A stretch of 64,000 nucleotides of DNA, taken from assembly GCA_021521415.1 (NCBI GenBank), contig JAIQDT010001113.1:124001-188000 (forward strand). The letters are read 5' to 3'. Under the pieces are notes generated by a model. The model searched no databases and was not told the origin of the DNA. It saw nothing but the letters and a program-made list of their open reading frames with translations. Every line of letters starts with the position of its first letter. The first letter of the stretch is position 1. Of the stretch, positions 24,807-36,719 are shown piece by piece. The stretch is from Bidens hawaiensis (Eukaryota; Streptophyta; Magnoliopsida; Asterales; Asteraceae). The translations under genes were made by a program, and so were the position numbers.

Positions 24807-26774
24807 TTGATTAAAAAAAGGCTTATATACTTTTAAGAGTTAATATTCGCATTTTATATCTTGAATCCGTATGTTCATGTCCGTTCCATATCGTGTATTC
24901 CCATAACCGTCAATTAAATTCACAAAAAAATAAATCATAAATAAACTGAAAAAGTTAAGGTATTGTAAGGCAATTCTTTGATCTAGAACCATTTTGTTTT
25001 GGTTTTTTTTTTCCTTTTTTTGTTTTGGTGTAGTTCTGGTACCGTAACGAGTAAAGAGCATGACAGAAACCGACCGAATTCGCGCAAACTCAACGACTCA
25101 ACACAATGGACAGTCAACGCTCGGGTTTGATAAATACCCACGAATTCGTGTCGACTTAATCTACAATGCTTGGGTTTAACCAACGCTCCTAAAAGGGTTA
25201 AAAGTGTATAAATTTGAAGTCTCAATTTCAACATTTGATTAAAAAAAAGGCTTTTACACTTTTAAGAGTTAATATTTGCATTTTATATCTTGAATCCGTA
25301 TGTTCATGTCCGTTCCAAATCATGTATTCCCATAACCGTCCTATAAATTCACAAAAAATAAATCGTAAATAAACTGAAAAAGTTACGGTATTGTAAGGCA
25401 AGCCTTTGATCGGGAACCATTTTGTTCTGTTTTTTTTTACTTTTTTTGTTCTGGTGTAGTTCTGGTACCGTAACGACTAAAGAGCATGACAGAAACCGAC
25501 AGAATTCACGCAAACTCAACGACTCAACACAATGGACCGTCAACGCTCGGGTTTGATAAATACCAACGAATTCGTGTCGACTTAATCTACAATGTTTGGG
25601 TTCAACCAACGCTCCTAAAAGGGTTAAATGTGTATAAATTTGAAGTCTTAATTTCAACATTTGATTAAAAAAAGGCTTATTTACTTTTAAGAGTTAATAT
25701 TTGCATTTTATATCTTGAATCCGTAAGTTCATGTCCGTTCCATATCATGTATTCCCATAACCGTCCATTAAATTCACAAAAAATAAATCGTAAATAAACT
25801 GAAAAAGTTACGGTATTGTAAGGCAAGGCTTTGATCGGGAACCATTTTGTTCTGGTTTTTTCCTTTTTTTGTTTTGGTGTAGTTCTGGTACCGTAACGAC
25901 TAAAGAGCATGACAGAAACCGAACGAATTCGCGCAAACTCAACGACTCAACACAATGGACCGTCAACGCTCGGGTTTGATAAATACCCAGGAATTCGTGT
26001 CGACTTAATCTACCATGTTTGGGTTTAACCAACGCTCCTAACAGGGTTAAATGTGTATAAATTTGAAGTCTTAATTTCAACATTTGATTAAAAAAAAGGC
26101 TTATATACTTTTAAGAGTTAATATTTGCATTTTATATCTTGAATCCGTATGTTCATGTCCGTTCCATATCATGTATTCCCATAACCGTCCATTAAATTCA
26201 CAAAAAATAAATCGTAAATAAACTGAAAAAGTTACGGTATTATAAGGCAAGCCTTTGATCGGGAACCATTTTGTTCTGGTTTTTTTCCTTTTTTTTGTTT
26301 TGGTGTAGTTCTGGTACCGTAACGACTAAAGAGCATGACAGAAACCGACCGAATTCGCGCAAACTCAACGACTCAACACAATGGACCGTCAACGCTCGGG
26401 TTTGATAAATACCCACGAATTCGTGTCGACTTAATCTACAATGTTTGGGTTTAACCAACGCTCCTAAAAGGGTTAAGTGTGTATAAATTTGAAGTCTTAA
26501 TTTCAACATTTGATTAAAAAAAAGGCTTATATACTTTTAAGAGTTAATATTTGCATTTTATATCTTGAATCCGTATGTTCATGTCCGTTCCATATCATGT
26601 ATTCCCAGAACCGTCCTTTAAATTCACAAAAAATAAGTCGTAAATAAACTGAAAAAGTTACGGTATTGTAAGGCAAGTCTTTGATCGGGAACCATTTTGT
26701 TCTGGTTTTTTCCTTTTTTTGTTTTGGTGTAGTTCTGGTACCGTAACGACTAAAGAGCATGACAGAAACCGACC

Positions 26775-26906
26775 GAATTCGCGCAAACTCAACGACTCAA
26801 CACAATGGACCGTCAACGCTCGGGTTTGATAAATACCCACGAATTCGTGTCGACTTAATCTACAATGTTTGGGTTTAACCAACGCTCCTAAAAGGGTTAA
26901 GTGTGT
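26775..26906 (+). repeat. Internal 66-bp module pair inside the monomer (exemplar)
   Basis: Two related modules start at GAATTC, at 26775 and 26841, exactly 66 bp apart. They share landmarks in order: GAATTCG, an ACTCAA/ACTTAA-type word, ACAATG, and CAACGCTC. The CAACGCTC copies are again exactly 66 bp apart, while the ACAATG words are 60 apart, implying a six-base indel. This indicates the monomer grew by an internal duplication. The same pair is present in nearly every unit of the array and is collapsed in the edge unit at 2546-2925. Confidence 0.75.
26838..26849. other. 12-bp perfect palindrome in the monomer (exemplar)
   Basis: CACGAATTCGTG is its own reverse complement. It is present at the equivalent site in most monomers. 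Variants that break it (for example CAGGAATTC, CAAGAATTC or CATGAATTC) appear as linked markers of particular monomer families. It could be a dimeric protein-binding site, but no known factor is assigned. Confidence 0.8.
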
Positions 26907-29469
26907 ATAAATTTGAAGTCTTAATTTCAACATTTGATTAAAAAAAAGGCTTATATACTTTTAAGAGTTAATATTTGCATTTTATATCTTGAATCCGTAT
27001 GTTCATGTCCGTTCCATATCATGTATTCCCAGAACCGTCCTTTAAATTCACAAAAAATAAGTCGTAAATAAACTGAAAAAGTTACGGTATTGTAAGGCAA
27101 GTCTTTGATCGGGAACCATTTTGTTCTGGTTTTTTCCTTTTTTTGTTTTGGTGTAGTTCTGGTGCCGTAACGACTAAAGAGCATGACAGAAACAGACCGA
27201 ATTCGGGAAAACTCAACGACTCAACACAATGGACCATCAACGCTCCGGTATGATAAATACCCACGAATTCGTGTCGACTTAATCTACAATGCTTGGGTTT
27301 AACCAACGCTCCTAAAAGGGTTAAAAGTGTATAAATTTGAAGTCTCAATTTCAACATTTGATTAAAAAAAAGGCTTATACACTTTTAAGAGTTAATATTT
27401 GCATTTTATATCTTGAATCCGTATGTTCATGTCCGTTCCAAATCATGTATTCCCAGAACCGTCCTTTAAATTCACAAAAAATAAATCGTAAATAAACTGA
27501 AAAAGTTACGGTATTGTAAGGCAAGCCTTTGATCGGGAACCATTTTGTTCTGTTTTTTTTTCCTTTTTTTGTTCTGGTGTAGTTCTGGTACCGTAACGAC
27601 TAAAGAGCATGACAGAAACCGACAGAATTCACGCAAACTCAACGACTCAACACAATGGACCGTCAACGCTCGGGTTTGATAAATACCCACGAATTCGTGT
27701 CGACTTAATCTACAATGTTTGGGTTTAACCAACGCTTCTAAAAGGGTTAAATGTGTATAAATTTGAATTCTTAATTTCAACATTTGATTAAAAAAAAGGT
27801 TTGTATAGTTTTAAGAGTTAATATTTGCATTTTATATCCTGAATCCGTATGTTCATGTCCGTTCCATATCATGTATTCCCATAACCGTCCATTAAATTCA
27901 CAAAAAATAAATCGTAAATAAACTGAAAAAGTTAAGGTATTGTAAGGCAATCCTTTGATCGGGAACCATTTTGTTTTGGTTTTTTTTCCTTTTTTTGTTT
28001 TGGTTTAGTTCTGGTACCGTAACGACAAAAGAGCATGACAGAAACCGACCGAATTCGCGCAAACTCAACGACTCAACACAATGGACCGTCAACGCTCGGG
28101 TTTGATAAATACCCACAAATTCGTGTCGACTTAATCTACAATGTTTGGGTTTAACCAACGCTCCTAAAAGGGTTAAAAGTGTATAAATTTGAAGTCTCAA
28201 TTTCAACATTTGATTAAAAAAAAGGCTTATACACTTTTAAGAGTTAATATTTGCATTTTATATCTTGAATCCGTATGTTCATGTCCGTTCCATATCATGT
28301 ATTCCCATAACCGTCCATTAAATTCACAAAAAATAAATCGTAAATAAACTGAAAAAGTTAAGGTATTGTAAGGCAATCCTTTGATCGGGAACCATTTTGT
28401 TTTGGTTTTTTTTCCTTTTTTTGTTTTGGTTTAGTTCTGGTACCGTAACGACAAAAGAGCATGACAGAAACCGACCGAATTCGCGCAAACTCAACGACTC
28501 AACACAATGGACCGTCAACGCTCGGGTTTGATAAATACCCACGAATTCGTGTCGACTTAATCTACAATGTTTGGGTTTAACCAACGCTCCTAAAAGGGTT
28601 AAAAGTGTATAAATTTGAAGTCTCAATTTCAACATTTGATTAAAAAAAAGGCTTATACACTTTTAAGAGTTAATATTTGCATTTTATATCTTGAATCCGT
28701 ATGTTCATGTCCGTTCCATATCATGTATTCCCAGAACCGTCCTTTAAATTCATAAAAAATAAATCGTAAATAAACTGAAAAAGTTACGGTATTGTAAGGC
28801 AAGCCTTTGATCGGGAACCATTTTGTTCTGATTTTTTTCCTTTTTTTTGTTTTGGTTTAGTTCTGGTACCGTAACGACAAAAGAGCATGACAGAAACCGA
28901 TCGAATTCGCGCAAACTCAACGACTCAACACAATGGACCGTCAACGCTCGGGTTTGATAAATACCCACGAATTCGTGTCGACTTAATCTACAATGTTTGG
29001 GTTTAACCAACGCTCCTAAAAGGGTTAAATGTGTATAAATTTGAATTCTTAATTTCAACATTTGATTAAAAAAAAGGTTTGTATACTTTTAAGAGTTAAT
29101 ATTTGCATTTTATATCCTGAATCCGTATGTTCATGTCCGTTCCATATCATGTATTCCCATAACCGTCCATTAAATTCACAAAAAATAAATCTTAAATAAA
29201 CTGAAAAAGTTAAGGTATTGTAAGGCAATCCTTTGATCGGGAACCATTTTGTTTTGGTTTTTTTTCCTTTTTTTGTTTTGGTTTAGTTCTGGTACCGTAA
29301 CGACAAAAGAGCATGACAGAAACCGACCAAATTCGCGCAAACTCAACGACTCAACACAATGGACCGTCAACGCTCGGGTTTGATAAATACCCACGAATTC
29401 GTGTCGACTTAATCTACAATGTTTGGGTTTAACCAACGCTCCTAAAAGGGTTAAAAGTGTCTAAATTTG

Positions 29470-31595
29470 AAATCTCAATTTCAACATTTGATTAAAAAAA
29501 AGGCTTATACACTTTTAAGAGTTAATATTTGCATTTTATATCTTGAATCCGTATGTTCATGTCCGTTCCATATCATGTATTCCCATAACCGTCCATTAAA
29601 TTCACAAAAAATAAATCGTAAATAAACTGAAAAAGTTAAGGTATTGTAAGGCAATCCTTTGATCGGGAACCATTTTGTTTTGGTTTTTTTTCATTTTTTT
29701 GTTTTGGTTTAGTTCTGGTACCATAACGACAAAAGAGCATGACATAAACCGACCGAATTCGCGCAAACTCAACGACTCAACACAATGGACCGTCAACGCT
29801 CGGGTTTGATAAATACCCACGAATTCGTGTCGACTTAATCTACAATGTTTGGATTTAACCAACGCTCCTAAAAGGGTTAAGTGTGTATAAATTTGAAGTC
29901 TTAATTTCAACATTTGATTAAAAAAAGGCTTATATACTATTAAGAGTTAATATTTGCATTTTATATCTTGAATCCGTAAGTTCATGTCCGTTCCATATCA
30001 TGTATTCCCATAACCGTCCATTAAATTCACAAAAAATAAATCGTAAATAAACTGAAAAAGTTACGGTATTGTAAGGCAAGCCTTTGATCGGGAACCATTT
30101 TGTTCTGGTTTTTTTCCTTTTTTTGTTTTGGTGTAGTTCTGGTACCGTAACGACTAAAGAGCATGACAGAAACCGAACGAATTCGCGCAAACTCAACGAC
30201 TCAACACAATGGACCGTCAACGCTCGGGTTTGATAAATACCCAGGAATTCGTGTCGACTTAATCTACCATGTTTGGGTTTAACCAACGCTCCTAAAAGGG
30301 TTAAATGTGTATAAATTTGAAGTCTTAATTTCAACATTTGATTAAAAAAAAGGCTTATATACTTTTAAGAGTTAATATTTGCATTTTATATCTTGAATCC
30401 GTATGTTCATGTCCGTTCCATATCATGTATTCCCATAACCGTCCATTAAATTCACAAAAAATAAATCGTAAATAAACTGAAAAAGTTACGGTATTATAAG
30501 GCAAGCCTTTGATCGGGAACCATTTTGTTCTGGTTTTTTTCCTTTTTTTTGTTTCGGTGTAGTTCTGGTACCGTAACGACTAAAGAGCATGACAGAAACC
30601 GACCGAATTCGCGCAAACTCAACGACTCAACACAATGGACCGTCAACGCTCGGGTTTGATAAATACCCACGAATTCGTGTCGACTTAATCTACAATGTTT
30701 GGGTTTAACCAACGCTCCTAAAAGGGTTAAGTGTGTATAAATTTGAAGTCTTAATTTCAACATTTGATTAAAAAAAAGGCTTATATACTTTTAAGAGTTA
30801 ATATTTGCATTTTATATCTTCAATCCGTATGTTCATGTCCGTTCCATATCATGTATTCCCAGAACCGTCCTTTAAATTCACAAAAAATAAGTCGTAAATA
30901 AACTGGAAAAGTTACGGTATTGTAAGGCAAGTCTTTGATCGGGAACCATTTTGTTCTGGTTTTTTCCTTTTTTTGTTTTGGTGTAGTTCTGGTGCCGTAA
31001 CGACTAAAGAGCATGACAGAAACCGACCGAATTCGCGCAAACTCAACGACTCAACACAATGTACCGTCAACGCTCGGGTTTGATAAATACCCACGAATTC
31101 GTGTCGACTTAATCTACAATGTTTGGGTTTAACCAACGCTCCTAAAAGGGTTAAGTGTGTATAAATTTGAAGTCTTAATTTCAACATTTGATTAAAAAAA
31201 AGGCTTATATACTTTTAAGAGTTAATATTTGCATTTTATATCTTCAATCCGTATGTTCATGTCCGTTCCAAATCATGTATTCCCAGAACCGTCCTTTAAA
31301 TTCACAAAAAATAAATCGTAAATAAACTGAAAAAGTTACGGTATTGTAAGGCAAGCCTTTGATCGGGAACCATTTTGTTCTGTTTTTTTTTCCTTTTTTT
31401 GTTCTGGTGTAGTTCTGGTACCGTAACGACTAAAGAGCATGACAGAAACCGACAGAATTCACGCAAACTCAACGACTCAACACAATGGACCGTCAACGCT
31501 CGGGTTTGATAAATACCCACGAATTCGTGTCGACTTAATCTACAATGTTTGGGTTTAACCAACGCTCCTAAAAGGGTTAAAAGTGTATAAATTTG
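29470..31595 (+). repeat. Five-monomer block, copy 1 (2126 bp)
   Basis: Five different monomer types occur in fixed order, with starts marked near 29602, 29930, 30494, 30912 and 31302. The block is delimited by the rare word AAATCTCAATTTC at its left edge. The next copy follows immediately and matches almost base for base. One difference seen is AATGTACCG here (about 31060) against AATGGACCG in copies 2 and 3. Confidence 0.85.
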
Positions 31596-33721
31596 AAATC
31601 TCAATTTCAACATTTGATTAAAAAAAAGGCTTATACACTTTTAAGAGTTAATATTTGCATTTTATATCTTGAATCCGTATGTTCATGTCCGTTCCATATC
31701 ATGTATTCCCATAACCGTCCATTAAATTCACAAAAAATAAATCGTAAATAAACTGAAAAAGTTAAGGTATTGTAAGGCAATCCTTTGATCGGGAACCATT
31801 TTGTTTTGGTTTTTTTTCATTTTTTTGTTTTGGTTTAGTTCTGGTACCATAACGACAAAAGAGCATGACATAAACCGACCGAATTCGCGCAAACTCAACG
31901 ACTCAACACAATGGACCGTCAACGCTCGGGTTTGATAAATACCCACGAATTCGTGTCGACTTAATCTACAATGTTTGGATTTAACCAACGCTCCTAAAAG
32001 GGTTAAGTGTGTATAAATTTGAAGTCTTAATTTCAACATTTGATTAAAAAAAGGCTTATATACTATTAAGAGTTAATATTTGCATTTTATATCTTGAATC
32101 CGTAAGTTCATGTCCGTTCCATATCATGTATTCCCATAACCGTCCATTAAATTCACAAAAAATAAATCGTAAATAAACTGAAAAAGTTACGGTATTGTAA
32201 GGCAAGCCTTTGATCGGGAACCATTTTGTTCTGGTTTTTTTCCTTTTTTTGTTTTGGTGTAGTTCTGGTACCGTAACGACTAAAGAGCATGACAGAAACC
32301 GAACGAATTCGCGCAAACTCAACGACTCAACACAATGGACCGTCAACGCTCGGGTTTGATAAATACCCAGGAATTCGTGTCGACTTAATCTACCATGTTT
32401 GGGTTTAACCAACGCTCCTAAAAGGGTTAAATGTGTATAAATTTGAAGTCTTAATTTCAACATTTGATTAAAAAAAAGGCTTATATACTTTTAAGAGTTA
32501 ATATTTGCATTTTATATCTTGAATCCGTATGTTCATGTCCGTTCCATATCATGTATTCCCATAACCGTCCATTAAATTCACAAAAAATAAATCGTAAATA
32601 AACTGAAAAAGTTACGGTATTATAAGGCAAGCCTTTGATCGGGAACCATTTTGTTCTGGTTTTTTTCCTTTTTTTTGTTTCGGTGTAGTTCTGGTACCGT
32701 AACGACTAAAGAGCATGACAGAAACCGACCGAATTCGCGCAAACTCAACGACTCAACACAATGGACCGTCAACGCTCGGGTTTGATAAATACCCACGAAT
32801 TCGTGTCGACTTAATCTACAATGTTTGGGTTTAACCAACGCTCCTAAAAGGGTTAAGTGTGTATAAATTTGAAGTCTTAATTTCAACATTTGATTAAAAA
32901 AAAGGCTTATATACTTTTAAGAGTTAATATTTGCATTTTATATCTTCAATCCGTATGTTCATGTCCGTTCCATATCATGTATTCCCAGAACCGTCCTTTA
33001 AATTCACAAAAAATAAGTCGTAAATAAACTGGAAAAGTTACGGTATTGTAAGGCAAGTCTTTGATCGGGAACCATTTTGTTCTGGTTTTTTCCTTTTTTT
33101 GTTTTGGTGTAGTTCTGGTGCCGTAACGACTAAAGAGCATGACAGAAACCGACCGAATTCGCGCAAACTCAACGACTCAACACAATGGACCGTCAACGCT
33201 CGGGTTTGATAAATACCCACGAATTCGTGTCGACTTAATCTACAATGTTTGGGTTTAACCAACGCTCCTAAAAGGGTTAAGTGTGTATAAATTTGAAGTC
33301 TTAATTTCAACATTTGATTAAAAAAAAGGCTTATATACTTTTAAGAGTTAATATTTGCATTTTATATCTTCAATCCGTATGTTCATGTCCGTTCCAAATC
33401 ATGTATTCCCAGAACCGTCCTTTAAATTCACAAAAAATAAATCGTAAATAAACTGAAAAAGTTACGGTATTGTAAGGCAAGCCTTTGATCGGGAACCATT
33501 TTGTTCTGTTTTTTTTTCCTTTTTTTGTTCTGGTGTAGTTCTGGTACCGTAACGACTAAAGAGCATGACAGAAACCGACAGAATTCACGCAAACTCAACG
33601 ACTCAACACAATGGACCGTCAACGCTCGGGTTTGATAAATACCCACGAATTCGTGTCGACTTAATCTACAATGTTTGGGTTTAACCAACGCTCCTAAAAG
33701 GGTTAAAAGTGTATAAATTTG
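31596..33721 (+). repeat. Five-monomer block, copy 2 (2126 bp)
   Basis: Same order and near-identical sequence as 29470-31595, at an offset of 2126 bp (for example 29602 with 31728, and 31302 with 33428). It is followed by two extra monomers before copy 3. Confidence 0.85.
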
Positions 33722-34570
33722 AAATCTCAATTTCAACATTTGATTAAAAAAAAGGTTTGTATACTTTTAAGAGTTAATATTTGCATTTTATATCCTGAAT
33801 CCGTATGTTCATGTCCGTTCCATATCATGTATTCCCATAACCGTCCATTAAATTCACAAAAAATAAATCTTAAATAAACTGAAAAAGTTAAGGTATTGTA
33901 AGGCAATCCTTTGATCGGGAACCATTTTGTTTTGGTTTTTTTTCCTTTTTTTTTGGTTTAGTTCTGGTACCGTAACGACAAAAGAGCATGACAGAAACCG
34001 ACCGAATTCGCGCAAACTCAACGACTCAACACAATGGACCGTCAACGCTCGGGTTTGATAAATACCCACGAATTCGTGTCGACTTAATCTACAATGTTTG
34101 GGTTTAACCAACGCTCCTAAAAGGGTTAAAAGTGTATAAATTTGAAGTCTCAATTTCAACATTTGATTAAAAAAAAGGCTTATACACTTTTAAGAGTTAA
34201 TATTTGCATTTTATATCTTAAATCCGTATGTTCATGTCCGTTCCATATCATGTATTCCCATAACCGTCCATTAAATTCACAAAAAATAAATCGTAAATAA
34301 ACTGAAAAAGTTAAGGTATTGTAAGGCAATCCTTTGATCGGGAACCATTTTGTTTTGGTTTTTTTTCCTTTTTTTGTTTTGGTTTAGTTCTGGTACCGTA
34401 ACGACAAAAGAGCATGACAGAAACCGACCAAATTCGCGCAAACTCAACGACTCAACACAATGGACCGTCAACGCTCGGGTTTGATAAATACCCACGAATT
34501 CGTGTCGACTTAATCTACAATGTTTGGGTTTAACCAACGCTCCTAAATGGGTTAAAAGTGTATAAATTTG
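33722..34570 (+). repeat. Two extra monomers between copies 2 and 3
   Basis: These two units carry GCAATCCTTTG, GTTTAGTTC and CGACAAAAGAGC. The first shares the rare words GGTTTGTATAC, ATCCTGAATCC and AATCTTAAATAAAC with the unit at about 29074-29200. So this pair is copied from material to the left of copy 1, and the 34.7-kb copy together with it forms a seven-monomer unit (2975 bp from 31728 to 34703). Confidence 0.75.
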
Positions 34571-36696
34571 AAATCTCAATTTCAACATTTGATTAAAAAA
34601 AAGGCTTATACACTTTTAAGAGTTAATATTTGCATTTTATATCTTGAATCCGTATGTTCATGTCCGTTCCATATCATGTATTCCCATAACCGTCCATTAA
34701 ATTCACAAAAAATAAATCGTAAATAAACTGAAAAAGTTAAGGTATTGTAAGGCAATCCTTTGATCGGGAACCATTTTGTTTTGGTTTTTTTTCATTTTTT
34801 TGTTTTGGTTTAGTTCTGGTACCATAACGACAAAAGAGCATGACATAAACCGACCGAATTCGCGCAAACTCAACGACTCAACACAATGGACCGTCAACGC
34901 TCGGGTTTGATAAATACCCACGAATTCGTGTCGACTTAATCTACAATGTTTGGATTTAACCAACGCTCCTAAAAGGGTTAAGTGTGTATAAATTTGAAGT
35001 CTTAATTTCAACATTTGATTAAAAAAAGGCTTATATACTATTAAGAGTTAATATTTGCATTTTATATCTTGAATCCGTAAGTTCATGTCCGTTCCATATC
35101 ATGTATTCCCATAACCGTCCATTAAATTCACAAAAAATAAATCGTAAATAAACTGAAAAAGTTACGGTATTGTAAGGCAAGCCTTTGATCGGGAACCATT
35201 TTGTTCTGGTTTTTTTCCTTTTTTTGTTTTGGTGTAGTTCTGGTACCGTAACGACTAAAGAGCATGACAGAAACCGAACGAATTCGCGCAAACTCAACGA
35301 CTCAACACAATGGACCGTCAACGCTCGGGTTTGATAAATACCCAGGAATTCGTGTCGACTTAATCTACCATGTTTGGGTTTAACCAACGCTCCTAAAAGG
35401 GTTAAATGTGTATAAATTTGAAGTCTTAATTTCAACATTTGATTAAAAAAAAGGCTTATATACTTTTAAGAGTTAATATTTGCATTTTATATCTTGAATC
35501 CGTATGTTCATGTCCGTTCCATATCATGTATTCCCATAACCGTCCATTAAATTCACAAAAAATAAATCGTAAATAAACTGAAAAAGTTACGGTATTATAA
35601 GGCAAGCCTTTGATCGGGAACCATTTTGTTCTGGTTTTTTTCCTTTTTTTTGTTTCGGTGTAGTTCTGGTACCGTAACGACTAAAGAGCATGACAGAAAC
35701 CGACCGAATTCGCGCAAACTCAACGACTCAACACAATGGACCGTCAACGCTCGGGTTTGATAAATACCCACGAATTCGTGTCGACTTAATCTACAATGTT
35801 TGGGTTTAACCAACGCTCCTAAAAGGGTTAAGTGTGTATAAATTTGAAGTCTTAATTTCAACATTTGATTAAAAAAAAGGCTTATATACTTTTAAGAGTT
35901 AATATTTGCATTTTATATCTTCAATCCGTATGTTCATGTCCGTTCCATATCATGTATTCCCAGAACCGTCCTTTAAATTCACAAAAAATAAGTCGTAAAT
36001 AAACTGGAAAAGTTACGGTATTGTAAGGCAAGTCTTTGATCGGGAACCATTTTGTTCTGGTTTTTTCCTTTTTTTGTTTTGGTGTAGTTCTGGTGCCGTA
36101 ACGACTAAAGAGCATGACAGAAACCGACCGAATTCGCGCAAACTCAACGACTCAACACAATGGACCGTCAACGCTCGGGTTTGATAAATACCCACGAATT
36201 CGTGTCGACTTAATCTACAATGTTTGGGTTTAACCAACGCTCCTAAAAGGGTTAAGTGTGTATAAATTTGAAGTCTTAATTTCAACATTTGATTAAAAAA
36301 AAGGCTTATATACTTTTAAGAGTTAATATTTGCATTTTATATCTTCAATCCGTATGTTCATGTCCGTTCCAAATCATGTATTCCCAGAACCGTCCTTTAA
36401 ATTCACAAAAAATAAATCGTAAATAAACTGAAAAAGTTACGGTATTGTAAGGCAAGCCTTTGATCGGGAACCATTTTGTTCTGTTTTTTTTTCCTTTTTT
36501 TGTTCTGGTGTAGTTCTGGTACCGTAACGACTAAAGAGCATGACAGAAACCGACAGAATTCACGCAAACTCAACGACTCAACACAATGGACCGTCAACGC
36601 TCGGGTTTGATAAATACCCACGAATTCGTGTCGACTTAATCTACAATGTTTGGGTTTAACCAACGCTCCTAAAAGGGTTAAATGTGTATAAATTTG
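34571..36696 (+). repeat. Five-monomer block, copy 3 (about 2126 bp)
   Basis: It matches copies 1 and 2 type for type (34703, 35031, 35595, 36013, 36403). The last unit diverges at its end: it finishes with TTTGAATTCTTAATTTC and continues into GGTTTGTATAGTTTT, exactly as the unit near 27780 does. The right edge therefore switches to the older 27.5-kb arrangement. Confidence 0.8.
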
Positions 36697-36719
36697 AATT
36701 CTTAATTTCAACATTTGAT

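Larger units (their letters stand above)
25677..29469 (+). repeat. Precursor-like set of monomer types and single-unit tandem pairs
   Basis: Monomer types that later form the 2126-bp blocks appear here in the same order: types marked by CAGGAATTCG, by a GGTATTATAAGGC variant, by AATAAGTCGTAAAT, and by CGACAGAATTCACGC. Two neighbouring units with AATAAGTCGTAAAT (26524 and 26948) are nearly identical, a single-monomer duplication of 424 bp. The units near 27898 and 28324 (GCAATCCTTTG with CGACAAAAGAGC) are another such pair, 426 bp apart. Confidence 0.75.

Noticed and set aside
26865..26885. GGGTTTA inside TTTGGGTTTAACC, resembling one plant telomere heptamer
   Set aside because: A single heptamer per 425-bp unit with no tandem copies is expected by chance; it is not an interstitial telomere array.
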